From the NCBI GenBank assembly GCA_965221545.1, contig OZ244901.1:4030001-4094000 (forward strand): a DNA stretch of 64,000 nt. Reading direction: 5' to 3'. The translations under genes and the position numbers were made by a program. Positions 52,769 through 60,638 of this stretch are shown here, one piece after another (the first letter of the stretch is position 1; each line of letters opens with the position of its first letter). The notes below the pieces were generated by a model. It was not told the origin of the DNA. It ran no database searches and saw only the letters and a list, made by a program, of their open reading frames with translations. The stretch is from JAJEFO01 sp022819605. Its GTDB lineage: Bacteria > Pseudomonadota > Alphaproteobacteria > Rhodobacterales > Rhodobacteraceae.

Positions 52769-52820
52769 AATTTGGAATCATTCCAAATTCATTGACAGCG
52801 GCGTCGTCAGGACGCATATC
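52769..52820 (+). promoter_or_regulatory. nfuA promoter with Irr-like operator
   Basis: AATTTGGAA-TCA-TTCCAAATT (52769-52789) is a perfect 21-bp palindrome that matches the alphaproteobacterial Irr box/ICE pattern TTTAGAA-N3-TTCTAAA except for G/C at one symmetrical pair. It abuts TTGACA (52792-52797), which is followed after 17 nt by CATATC (52815-52820). The placement suits repression of nfuA by Irr when haem or iron is low. Confidence 0.6.
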
Positions 52821-52843
52821 TAAGTCCTGCCGGAGGCATGCCC

Positions 52844-53404
52844 ATGTTCATACAGACCGAGTCCACGCCCAACCCCGCAACCCTCAAGTTCCTGCCCGGC
52901 CAGACCGTGCTTGGAACGGGCACCGCGGATTTCCCGTCGCCCGACACGGCGGGCCCGTCGCCGCTTGCGCAGAGGATATTTGCCGTCAACGGGGTGACGG
53001 GCGTCTTTCTTGGCGCGGACTTCGTCACGGTGACGAAGGAAGGCGCGCAGGAGTGGGATGTCCTGAAGGCGCCGGTTCTCGGCGCGATCATGGAGCACTT
53101 CCAGTCGGGCCAGCCAACCATGGAAAGCGACGCGGCCGAGAGCGCTCACGCCGATCACGACGGCGAGAACGGGGAAATCGTCACGCAGATCAAGGAACTG
53201 CTCGACACCCGGGTGCGCCCTGCCGTTGCTCAGGACGGCGGCGACATCGTGTTTCACGGATTTGACCGGGGCGTCGTCTACCTCCACATGCAGGGTGCCT
53301 GCGCCGGATGCCCGTCATCCACGCTGACGCTGAAGATGGGGATCGAGAACCTGCTTCGGCACTACATTCCGGAAGTCGTGGAGGTGCGCCCTGTCGCGGC
53401 CTGA
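52844..53404 (+). CDS. nfuA: NfuA-type iron-sulfur cluster carrier
   Basis: A 186-residue Fe-S scaffold/carrier. The N-terminal Nfu_N domain begins FIQTESTPNPATLKFLPG. The C-terminal NifU-like domain has RPAVAQDGGDI and the cluster-binding C-x-x-C in GACAGCPSSTLTLKMGIE. ATG 52844 is preferred to 52838 because GGAGG (52832-52836) is then 7 nt away. It is followed by tsaB with a 14-nt overlap. Regulation by iron is suggested by the Irr-like palindrome upstream. Confidence 0.93.
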   Translation: MFIQTESTPNPATLKFLPGQTVLGTGTADFPSPDTAGPSPLAQRIFAVNGVTGVFLGADFVTVTKEGAQEWDVLKAPVLGAIMEHFQSGQPTMESDAAESAHADHDGENGEIVTQIKELLDTRVRPAVAQDGGDIVFHGFDRGVVYLHMQGACAGCPSSTLTLKMGIENLLRHYIPEVVEVRPVAA

Positions 53405-54104
53405 TCCCACGATCCTTGCATTCGACACGTCGGCCGCGCATTGCGCGGCCGCATTGCTGAAAGAAGGCCGGATCGCAGCCTCAAGATACGAGGAAATGGC
53501 GCGCGGCCAGGCGGAAAGCCTCTTCCCGACACTCGAAGAACTGCTGGGCGAGGCCGATGCGGACTGGCAGGGCCTCGATGCCATCGGCGTCGGCGTCGGG
53601 CCCGGAAATTTCACTGGAATCCGCATTTCGGTCAGCGCCGCGCGAGGCCTTGCCCTGTCACTGGGCATTCCGGCCGTCGGGATCAGCACTTTCGAAGCGA
53701 TCTTTCACATAGCAGGTCGCCCCTCGGGTCGGGTTGCCGTCTTCCTTCCCGCCCGAAAGGGCTCCGCATATTTCCAGATATTCTCAGGAGGCCAGCCCCA
53801 GGGTCCGGCATTCCTCGAACCGGACGGCTTGCCGCGCGACCCGCAATGGGCCGAGGCCGTGAAGGCTGTCGTCGGACCCGGAGACGACGGTCGTTGCCGC
53901 GAGGTTGCGATCGAGCTCGGCCGGGCCGGCAAGGGACCTGTGCCTGAGCAGCTCGTGGTCGACGGCCTGAACGCACAGGCAAGGGCCATCACGGCCATCG
54001 CAGCAGAGCGCTTCAGGTCACGGAACGAGCGGCCGAAACCCCTCTATGTTCGCCCGGTCAATGCAGCTCCGGCCCGTGGCGCGCCGCCGGCCATGCTTCC
54101 GTGA
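53391..54104 (+). CDS. tsaB: TsaB, tRNA threonylcarbamoyladenosine biosynthesis protein
   Basis: A 237-residue ASKHA-fold protein that partners TsaD and TsaE in making t6A37 of tRNAs. The N-terminal ILAFDTSAAHCAAALL, GQAESLFPTLEELL and GVGPGNFTGIRISVSAARGL are diagnostic. The conserved start precedes the first ATG/GTG/TTG codon of the frame, so CTG at 53391 is used: it has GGAGG six bases upstream inside nfuA and gives S-R-P-D-P as leader. It overlaps nfuA by 14 nt and rimI by GTGA. Confidence 0.88.
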   Translation: MSRPDPTILAFDTSAAHCAAALLKEGRIAASRYEEMARGQAESLFPTLEELLGEADADWQGLDAIGVGVGPGNFTGIRISVSAARGLALSLGIPAVGISTFEAIFHIAGRPSGRVAVFLPARKGSAYFQIFSGGQPQGPAFLEPDGLPRDPQWAEAVKAVVGPGDDGRCREVAIELGRAGKGPVPEQLVVDGLNAQARAITAIAAERFRSRNERPKPLYVRPVNAAPARGAPPAMLP

Positions 54105-54568
54105 CGCCCGAGACGCTTGCCGCTCTCCACGCGCGCCATGGACGTTCCGGGCCCGTGGAGCGCTTGCGAATTTTCCGACCTTCTGGCGCGCCCCGGCGTG
54201 TTCCTCGCGAAGCCGCCTCCGGATGTTCGGGCGCTGCGCGGGAAAGGTCCCGACGAGGCATCCATGCGGCTCCATGGCTTCGCGCTCGGGCGCGTGGCCG
54301 CGGACGAGGCCGAACTCCTCACGATCCCGTTGATCCCGGGCATCGACGACAGGGCCTGGACAGCGCCTGCTGCGCAGCTTTCGAGGCGGAGGTGAAATCG
54401 CGTGGCGCAGAGCGAGCCTTCCATGAAGTGGCAGCGACAAACGAAGCCGCCCTCCATCTCTACCTGGCTTCAGGATGGAGCAGGCACGGGTGCCGCGATG
54501 CCTACTATCGCACGCCAACCAGGCGCGCAGATGCCATCCTGATGAGCAAGAGCCTCGCAGACACCTGA
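54101..54568 (+). pseudogene. rimI: rimI-like ribosomal-protein N-acetyltransferase gene with two frameshifts
   Basis: It starts with GTG at 54101 (GTGA overlap with tsaB): TPETLAALHAR. The next part, VPGPWSACEFSDLLARPGVF and GFALGRVAADEAELLTIPLI, is in another frame. The acetyl-CoA region and C-terminus (CAAFEAEVKSRGAERAFHE, LYLASGWSRHGCRDAYY) return to the first. Shifts lie around 54140 and 54350. The R-x-x-G-x-G/A acetyl-CoA motif falls on the second shift and is not intact. As with the universal-stress gene, assembly error is an alternative. Confidence 0.72.
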
Positions 54569-54714
54569 TGCCGATTTCCGCCTTGCCGCTGCATCCGCTG
54601 GCAAGACGCCTATTGACCCTCCCGTCCTCTGTTGCCTAAATCGTGTATCCGGCGGGCACCTGGGGACTCGACCTCCGGCGCCAACGCCCTGAATGAAACT
54701 AGGAGATTCACGAC

Positions 54715-55710
54715 ATGACCTTCATGCAAAAGACGCTCGGCGGTGCCGCGGTCCTGGCAATCGGAGCCACTGCCTGCCTTGCGGAACCGGCCTTGATGTA
54801 CGACCTTGGCGGAAAGTTCGACAAGTCGTTCAACGAGTCTGCCTACAACGGCGCAAAGCGCTGGGCCGAGGAAACAGGCAATTCCTACCGCGAAATCGAG
54901 GTGACGGCCGAGGCGCAGCGAGTCCAGTTCGCGACACGACTGGCGGAGGCCGGGTTCAATCCCGTCGTCGTGCTCGGGTTCCAGAACGCGGCGACCGTGG
55001 AAGAGGTCGCGCCCAAGTATCCAGACACGTCGTTCGTCCTGATCGACATGGTGGTCGACCTGCCGAACGTGCGTTCGGTCGTGTTCCAAGAGCACGAAGG
55101 GTCGTATCTCGTTGGCATGCTGGCCGCGATGGCAACCGAATCGAACACAGTCGGATTCATCGGCGGAATGGACGTGCCGCTCATTCGTCACTTTGGCTGC
55201 GGCTACGCACAGGGCGCGAAGGCGGTGAATCCCGACATCACCGTCATCGCCAACATGACGGGCACGACGCCTGCGGCGTGGAACGACCCTGTCAAGGGCG
55301 GCGAACTGACCAAGGCGCAGATCAGCCAGGGGGCCGACGTGATCTACGCGGCGGCGGGCGGAACCGGCGTTGGCGTGCTGCAGGCGGCGGCTGATGCGGA
55401 CGTGCTCTCGATCGGGGTCGACTCGAACCAGAACCACCTGCATCCGGGCCAGGTGCTGACCTCGATGATCAAGCGCGTCGACAACGCCGTGTTCAACGCC
55501 TTCAGCGACGGTGCTGGCCTGGAAACCGGCATCGTTTCCATGGGCCTTCCCGACGAAGGCGTGGGATACGCGCTCGACGAGCACAACGCACCGCTGATCT
55601 CCGATGAAATGAAGGCGGCCGTCGACGACGCCCGGGAAAAGATCATCGCCGGCGAGATCGAGGTCGTTAGTTACTTCACGAACGACAGCTGCCCGGCGCA
55701 CGAATTCTGA
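54715..55710 (+). CDS. BMP-family ABC transporter substrate-binding protein
   Basis: A 331-residue Bmp/PnrA-type periplasmic protein. The signal peptide ends near TACLA-EP. Then come YDLGGKFDKSFNESAYNGAK, the family's nucleoside-binding start, and GFIGGMDVPLIRHFGCGYAQ. There is no lipobox cysteine at the cleavage site, as in other alphaproteobacterial members. It should bind purine or pyrimidine nucleosides for import. It starts a four-gene operon in which the next ATG overlaps its stop. Confidence 0.9.
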   Translation: MTFMQKTLGGAAVLAIGATACLAEPALMYDLGGKFDKSFNESAYNGAKRWAEETGNSYREIEVTAEAQRVQFATRLAEAGFNPVVVLGFQNAATVEEVAPKYPDTSFVLIDMVVDLPNVRSVVFQEHEGSYLVGMLAAMATESNTVGFIGGMDVPLIRHFGCGYAQGAKAVNPDITVIANMTGTTPAAWNDPVKGGELTKAQISQGADVIYAAAGGTGVGVLQAAADADVLSIGVDSNQNHLHPGQVLTSMIKRVDNAVFNAFSDGAGLETGIVSMGLPDEGVGYALDEHNAPLISDEMKAAVDDAREKIIAGEIEVVSYFTNDSCPAHEF

Positions 55711-57284
55711 TGAGCGAAGGCTCTGAAACGGCGGGGCGGCCAGATGCGGTCGCCCCTGCCATCGAGCTTCGGGGAATTTCCAAGTCCTTCGGCCACGTGC
55801 AGGCCAACAAGGACATCTCCATGCGCGTCATGCCGGGGACGATCCACGGCATCATCGGCGAGAATGGGGCCGGAAAGTCCACGTTGATGTCGATACTTTA
55901 CGGCTTTTACAAGGCCGATGCGGGCGAGATCCTCGTCGGCGGCACCAAGACCGAAATTCCCGACAGCCAGGCCGCAATTGCCGCCGGAATCGGCATGGTG
56001 TTCCAGCACTTCAAGCTGGTCGAGAACTTCACGGTCCTGGAAAACGTCATACTCGGCGCGGAAGACGGGGTGAGGCTCAAGCCATCGCTCGCCAGGGCAC
56101 GGTCGCTGCTGACCGAACTGGCCCGCGAATATGAACTGAACGTGGACCCCGACGAGAGGATCGAGGACCTCTCGGTCGGCCACCAGCAGAGGGTGGAAAT
56201 TCTGAAGGCGCTCTACCGCCATGCCGACATCCTGATTCTCGACGAACCGACCGGCGTGCTGACACCGTCGGAGGCGGATCACCTGTTTCGCATTCTCAAG
56301 GGACTTCGCGACGAGGGAAAGACCATTATCCTGATCACGCACAAGCTCCGCGAGATCATGGACGTGACCGACACGGTGAGCGTCATGCGCCGGGGCGAGA
56401 TGACGGCAACGGTCAGGACATCCGACACGAACCCGCAGGAGCTGGCCGAACTGATGGTCGGACGCAAGGTGCTGCTTCGCGTCGACAAGAAGAAGGCCGA
56501 TCCAGGCAAGAAGGTGCTCGAGATCGAGGACTTGCGGGTCGTGGACGACGATGGCGTCGAACGGCTGAAGGGCATCAGCCTCGACCTGCGGCAGGGCGAG
56601 ATTCTCGGCATTGCCGGGGTCGCCGGGAACGGACAGTCCGAATTGCTGCAGGTGCTTGGCGGGTGTCGCAGCGCCACCGGTCGCATCCGTCTGAACGACG
56701 AGGACATCGATCCGGCCGATCATGCGCTGGACGGACAGATCTGGCGCATTCGGGGCGTGTCACACGTGCCGGAGGACCGGCAGCGCGAAGGGCTGATCCT
56801 GGACTTCTTCGCTTGGGAGAACATGGCATTCGGCTACCACCACGCTCCGGAATACCAGAAGTCGCGCTGGCTCATGGACAACGCCGCCATTCGGCGAGAA
56901 TCAGGCAAGAAGATGGAGCGTTTCGATGTCCGTCCGCCGATCCCGGAACTGGCGGCAAGGAACTTTTCGGGCGGCAACCAGCAGAAGATCGTGCTGGCCC
57001 GCGAGATCGAGCGCGACCCGGACGTGCTTCTGGTAGGCCAGCCGACGCGAGGCGTGGACATCGGAGCCATCGAGTTCATTCACCAGCAGATCGTCGAGCT
57101 TCGCGACCGGGGGAAGGCGATTCTCCTGCTTTCGGTGGAACTCGACGAGATCCTTTCGCTTGCCGACCGCATCGCGGTGATGTTCGACGGGCAGATCATG
57201 GGCGAACGGATGCCGGACCAGACCAACGAGCACGAGCTCGGCCTTCTCATGGCGGGGATCACGGACGCGGCGAGCGCCGCATGA
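55710..57284 (+). CDS. Nucleoside-type ABC transporter ATPase (duplicated domains)
   Basis: A 524-residue protein with two ATPase halves. The first is canonical (Walker A GENGAGKST, signature LSVGHQQRVE, Walker B LILDEPTGVL). The second is degenerate (GVAGNGQSE as Walker A, FSGGNQQKIVLA as signature). This architecture is typical of sugar (CUT2) and nucleoside (YufO/NupA) importers; the Bmp-type binding protein indicates nucleosides. It overlaps the upstream stop by one base. An 82-bp gap separates it from the permeases. Confidence 0.92.
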   Translation: MSEGSETAGRPDAVAPAIELRGISKSFGHVQANKDISMRVMPGTIHGIIGENGAGKSTLMSILYGFYKADAGEILVGGTKTEIPDSQAAIAAGIGMVFQHFKLVENFTVLENVILGAEDGVRLKPSLARARSLLTELAREYELNVDPDERIEDLSVGHQQRVEILKALYRHADILILDEPTGVLTPSEADHLFRILKGLRDEGKTIILITHKLREIMDVTDTVSVMRRGEMTATVRTSDTNPQELAELMVGRKVLLRVDKKKADPGKKVLEIEDLRVVDDDGVERLKGISLDLRQGEILGIAGVAGNGQSELLQVLGGCRSATGRIRLNDEDIDPADHALDGQIWRIRGVSHVPEDRQREGLILDFFAWENMAFGYHHAPEYQKSRWLMDNAAIRRESGKKMERFDVRPPIPELAARNFSGGNQQKIVLAREIERDPDVLLVGQPTRGVDIGAIEFIHQQIVELRDRGKAILLLSVELDEILSLADRIAVMFDGQIMGERMPDQTNEHELGLLMAGITDAASAA

Positions 57285-57366
57285 AGAATGCGGGCATCAG
57301 CTTATTTGCGCGTCGATCCAGGCCGGCGGCACGTTGCGCGCGTGGACGGGAAGAGGAACCTAACCG

Positions 57367-58467
57367 ATGACCGTCCTGCCGAAATGGGCCGATGCGATCC
57401 TGATCCCGCTCCTGTCGATCCTGATCTCGTTCGTGATTTCCGGACTGGTGATCCTCTATCTCGGACTGAACCCGTTCGAGGCGCTGCGGCTCATGGTCAC
57501 CGGCGCGCTCGGCTCGAGCTATGGCTGGGGCTACACGCTGTTCTACACGACGAATTTCATCTTTACGGGCCTCTGCGCGGCGATCGCGTTCCACGCCAGG
57601 CTCTTCAACATCGGCGGCGAAGGACAGGCCACCCTCGGGGGCCTTGGCGTGGCGCTGGTCTGCCTGGCGGTTCCCTGGCCGCACTGGACCCTGGCACTCC
57701 CTGCAGCGTTGATTGGCGGTGCCTTGTTCGGGGCCGCATGGGCCTTCATCCCCGCATGGCTGCAGGCCAAGCGCGGCAGCCACATCGTCATCACGACGAT
57801 CATGTTCAACTACATCGCGGCGGCCCTCATGGTCTACCTGCTGGTCGAGATCCTGAAACCGGAAGGGTCGATGGATCCGGCGACCCGCCGATTCGGTCCT
57901 GGTGCGGAGCTGCCGCTCTTCTCGGACATCTTCGGCCTCGTCGGCATACCGTTTTCGTCCTCCGCGCCCGCCAACATAAGCTTCTTCATCGCGCTCCTCG
58001 CCTGCCTGCTGTTCTGGCTGCTGGTCTGGCGGACGCGGCTCGGCTACGAGATCCGCGCCTACGGCCACAGCGAAACCGCCGCCGACTACGCCGGCATTTC
58101 GCCCGTGCGCATGATCATCATCGCGATGATCGTCTCCGGCGCGCTGGCCGGGTGCATGGCGATAAACAGCGTCATGGCGACCGAACGCCTCGTGCTCAAC
58201 TCGGTCGAAGGGGCCGGGTTCATCGGGCTTGCGGTCGCGCTGATGGGGCGATCGCATCCCGTCGGCGTGATCCTGGCTGCGCTGCTCTTCGGGTTCCTCT
58301 ACCAGGGCGGCGGGGAACTCGCGCTCTGGGCCAACATTCCCCGGGAGCTCATCATCCTGATCCAGGGCCTGGTGATCCTCTTCACCGGCGCGCTGGACAA
58401 CATGGTGCGCATGCCGCTCGAACGGATATTCCTCATGATCCGGCGGCCTGGCAGGCAGGGGGCCTGA
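57367..58467 (+). CDS. Nucleoside-type ABC transporter permease (YufP-like)
   Basis: A 366-residue BPD_transp_2 permease with eight or more hydrophobic segments. Landmarks are FNIGGEGQATLGGLGVAL and AYGHSETAADYAGISPVRM, the cytoplasmic docking loop of this family. It lies 3 nt before the partner permease. Start ATG 57367; a much longer open frame in another register across both permeases is a high-GC artefact. Confidence 0.9.
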   Translation: MTVLPKWADAILIPLLSILISFVISGLVILYLGLNPFEALRLMVTGALGSSYGWGYTLFYTTNFIFTGLCAAIAFHARLFNIGGEGQATLGGLGVALVCLAVPWPHWTLALPAALIGGALFGAAWAFIPAWLQAKRGSHIVITTIMFNYIAAALMVYLLVEILKPEGSMDPATRRFGPGAELPLFSDIFGLVGIPFSSSAPANISFFIALLACLLFWLLVWRTRLGYEIRAYGHSETAADYAGISPVRMIIIAMIVSGALAGCMAINSVMATERLVLNSVEGAGFIGLAVALMGRSHPVGVILAALLFGFLYQGGGELALWANIPRELIILIQGLVILFTGALDNMVRMPLERIFLMIRRPGRQGA

Positions 58468-58470
58468 GCA

Positions 58471-59439
58471 ATGGACTTCCTGACGCTTCTACAGGTCCTG
58501 GACACCACCGTGAGGCTTGCCACGCCACTTCTCTTTGCCTGCCTTGCCGGCCTGGTCTGCGAGCGTGCCGGGATCTTCGACATCGGGCTCGAGGGCAAGA
58601 TGCTGGCATCGGCCTTCTTCTCGGCGGCGGTGGCGGCGATTTCCGGGTCCGTCTGGATCGGCCTGCTCGCCGGGGTCATGGCTTCGGTGGCGCTGGCGGG
58701 CGTGCACGGCCTCGCGTCGATCACCTTCCGCGGCAACCAGCTGATCTCCGGCGTGGCGATCAACTTTCTCGCGTCTGGCCTGACGGTCCTGATAGCCCAG
58801 GACTGGTTTGGCCAGGGCGGCCGTACGCCGTCGCTCAGTGGCGGTGCGCGCTTCAACGAGATCAAGCTGCCCTTTGCCGACCTGCTGTCCGGCCTGCCCT
58901 ACATCGGCCAAAGCTATGCCGAGCTGTTCTCGGGGCATTCGCTCCTCGTTTATGTCGGCTTCCTGACGGTGCCGCTGACCTGGTGGGTGATTTTCCGGAC
59001 GCGCTTTGGCCTGCGCCTGCGCGCGGCCGGCGAAAACCCGGAAGCCGTCGATACGGCCGGGGTCAACGTGATCAGGCTGCGGTACACGGCGATCGCGATC
59101 TGCGGACTGCTGTGCGGTCTGGCCGGCGTGTATCTCGCAACCGGGCTGCAGGCGGGCTTCGTCAAGGAGATGTCCTCCGGGCGCGGGTTCATTGCACTTG
59201 CCGCGCTGATCTTTGCCAAGTGGCGGCCATGGTACGCCCTGTTTTCGTGCCTGCTCTTCGGCTTTTTCCAGGCGCTTTCGTTCCGGCCGGATGTCGTGAA
59301 GGCAGTGACGAGCCTGGACGTCCCCGGCCAGCTTCTGGACGCGCTGCCCTACATCCTGACCGTGGTCATTCTGGCCGGTTTTGTCGGAAAGGCCATTCCT
59401 CCGCGCGCCGGTGGAGAACCCTACGTCAAGGAAAATTGA
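58471..59439 (+). CDS. Nucleoside-type ABC transporter permease (YufQ-like)
   Basis: A 322-residue permease, second of the pair. It has CERAGIFDIGLEGKMLASAF, the typical YufQ start, and the docking segment AAGENPEAVDTAGVNVIRL. It completes the importer. Enzymes of nucleoside catabolism that often follow this operon in Rhodobacterales (cytidine deaminase, phosphorylases) are absent; debris begins directly after it. Confidence 0.9.
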   Translation: MDFLTLLQVLDTTVRLATPLLFACLAGLVCERAGIFDIGLEGKMLASAFFSAAVAAISGSVWIGLLAGVMASVALAGVHGLASITFRGNQLISGVAINFLASGLTVLIAQDWFGQGGRTPSLSGGARFNEIKLPFADLLSGLPYIGQSYAELFSGHSLLVYVGFLTVPLTWWVIFRTRFGLRLRAAGENPEAVDTAGVNVIRLRYTAIAICGLLCGLAGVYLATGLQAGFVKEMSSGRGFIALAALIFAKWRPWYALFSCLLFGFFQALSFRPDVVKAVTSLDVPGQLLDALPYILTVVILAGFVGKAIPPRAGGEPYVKEN

Positions 59440-59813
59440 AGGTCGCTTGACCGGAATCTCGCACGGCTTGGGAAGGAACTGCCACTGTCCCGGAGGCCCT
59501 TGGCAACACGCTTGGAGCCTCTCCCGCTTGGTAGTCGAAAGCGCACCATTTGTCTTCACTCGACGAACCAATCGGAGCAATGCCGTCCCTGCGTGGGGTG
59601 CGGGCGGGAGATCGATAGAGATGCCTGAACCGTCGCAGATGCAATTCGGTGTTGATCCAGAGTCTAGGTGGCGTCCAGCAAAGCGACAATCACCACTGGC
59701 TTCGCCTTCACGGAAGTGGGGTGGCAATTTTTGGACGGGAGAAAGTGACCGCAATGCGCTTTTGCAGATTTTACAGATTATATGTATATTCTGCACAAGC
59801 GGAGGATCAGATC
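59440..59813. other. Intergenic region; promoter of the Phd-type module at its right end
   Basis: No gene is recognisable in 59440-59750. The last 60 bp are AT-rich and hold an inverted repeat TGCAGA...TCTGCA around TACA-N7-TGTA (about 59763-59795), a plausible autoregulatory operator and -10 region for the antitoxin gene. Confidence 0.4.
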
Positions 59814-60068
59814 ATGCAGCAGATTCCTGAATTCAAGGCGAGCGATCTCACGCGTCACACAAGTGACCTTTTTGATGCGGCAATTCGGTCGCCGGTCGCA
59901 ATCACCAAGCATCGCAAACCGAAGTTCGTCTTAATGAGCATGGATCAGTATCAGCAACTCGCACGCGGCGGCACCCAGCAAGTTCACATGCTCGACGAGA
60001 TGGCCGACGATCTCAGGACATTGATGATCGAAGGGCTTGAACGGGATCTGAAACCCGATGAAGAATGA
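59814..60068 (+). CDS. Phd/YefM-like antitoxin
   Basis: An 84-residue protein. The N-terminal FKASDLTRHTSDLFDAAIRS and ITKHRKPKFVLMSMDQYQQL match the Phd/YefM DNA-binding fold; the acidic tail (DEMADDLRTLMIEGLERDL) would neutralise the toxin. It starts at ATG 59814 behind GGAGG. The toxin start codon lies inside its 3' end (60058), but the toxin gene is broken. AT-rich base use compared with its neighbours suggests acquisition by transfer. Confidence 0.75.
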   Translation: MQQIPEFKASDLTRHTSDLFDAAIRSPVAITKHRKPKFVLMSMDQYQQLARGGTQQVHMLDEMADDLRTLMIEGLERDLKPDEE

Positions 60069-60128
60069 ACCTGCGGCAGGCGAAGTCTTCTGGTACCCGT
60101 TCCTCTGGAAGCGAGAGCAGCTGGCCGG
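60058..60128 (+). pseudogene. Toxin gene fragment (possibly PemK/MazF-like), 5' end
   Basis: The ATG at 60058 overlaps the antitoxin stop. The first ~24 codons (EPAAGEVFWYPFLWKREQLAG) resemble the start of PemK/MazF-like toxins paired with such antitoxins. The reading then enters an IS21 fragment. The family assignment is from pattern memory and is uncertain. Confidence 0.4.
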
Positions 60129-60131
60129 TCG

Positions 60132-60323
60132 GTGGCCCGGGAGCTGGGGCTGGCCCGGAACACCGTTCGCAAGGTGGTCCGCGGCGAGGCGACAGAGCAT
60201 CGCTACGACCGCGGCGATGCGCAACCCTGTCCGAAGCTGGACAGTCACATCGACGAGCTCGTGGGTCTGCTGAAGACCAACAGGGACCGCAGGAAGCGGG
60301 ACCTGACACCCGTTGGCGATTGA
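60132..60323 (+). pseudogene. IS21 istA transposase fragment (N-terminal HTH)
   Basis: About 63 codons encode an IstA-type start: ARELGLARNTVRKVVRGEAT (helix-turn-helix) followed by PKLDSHIDELVGLLKTNRDR. The rest of istA and all of istB are missing. It lies between two versions of the toxin gene's 5' end. Confidence 0.65.
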
Positions 60324-60326
60324 AGC

Positions 60327-60405
60327 TGCAGTTGGCGAAGTCTTGCGATATCCGTTCCTCCGGACGCGGGAGCAGTTGGCAGGTGAAACCGAGGGCCACA
60401 AGAAA
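60327..60405 (+). pseudogene. Second, diverged copy of the toxin 5' fragment
   Basis: AAVGEVLRYPFLRTREQLAG and ETEGHKK, then a stop, parallel the fragment at 60058-60128 with about 75% similar residues. Because the two differ by many substitutions, they are not a simple target duplication made by the IS21 insertion. They look like ends of two related toxin genes brought together. Confidence 0.4.
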
Positions 60406-60441
60406 TGACCAATCTGCTTCGGTGCAGACAGGAGGAGAAGC

Positions 60442-60638
60442 GATGCCGAGACCGGACAAGGAAGAGCGCAAAGCGCGAAAAGACGCCCGCTTCCGTGAGC
60501 GCGTGGAGCAGCGACGGGCAAACGGCTCGGATGTTGTGGAGTACGCGCTGCTCAACACTTGCTTCATTCCGCAACGAGCGCAACTTCCGCGCCCGCCGCC
60601 TGGAAACGGCCCAAGTTGCCGTAGAGCGCGCGCAGCAT
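60442..60638 (+). CDS. Small hypothetical protein, 3' end replaced by TnpB element
   Basis: ATG 60442 after GGAGGAGAAG begins a charged, coiled-coil-like start (PDKEERKARKDARFRERVEQ). From about 60560 it reads antisense into the tnpB 3' end, so the natural C-terminus is lost. A somewhat similar charged stretch occurs in the ORF on the other side of the TnpB element (62245-62640). Confidence 0.25.

Noticed and set aside
57288..59450. 720-codon frame across both nucleoside permeases
   Set aside because: It is the same strand in another register, very Arg-rich with no domain; the two permeases account for the sequence.
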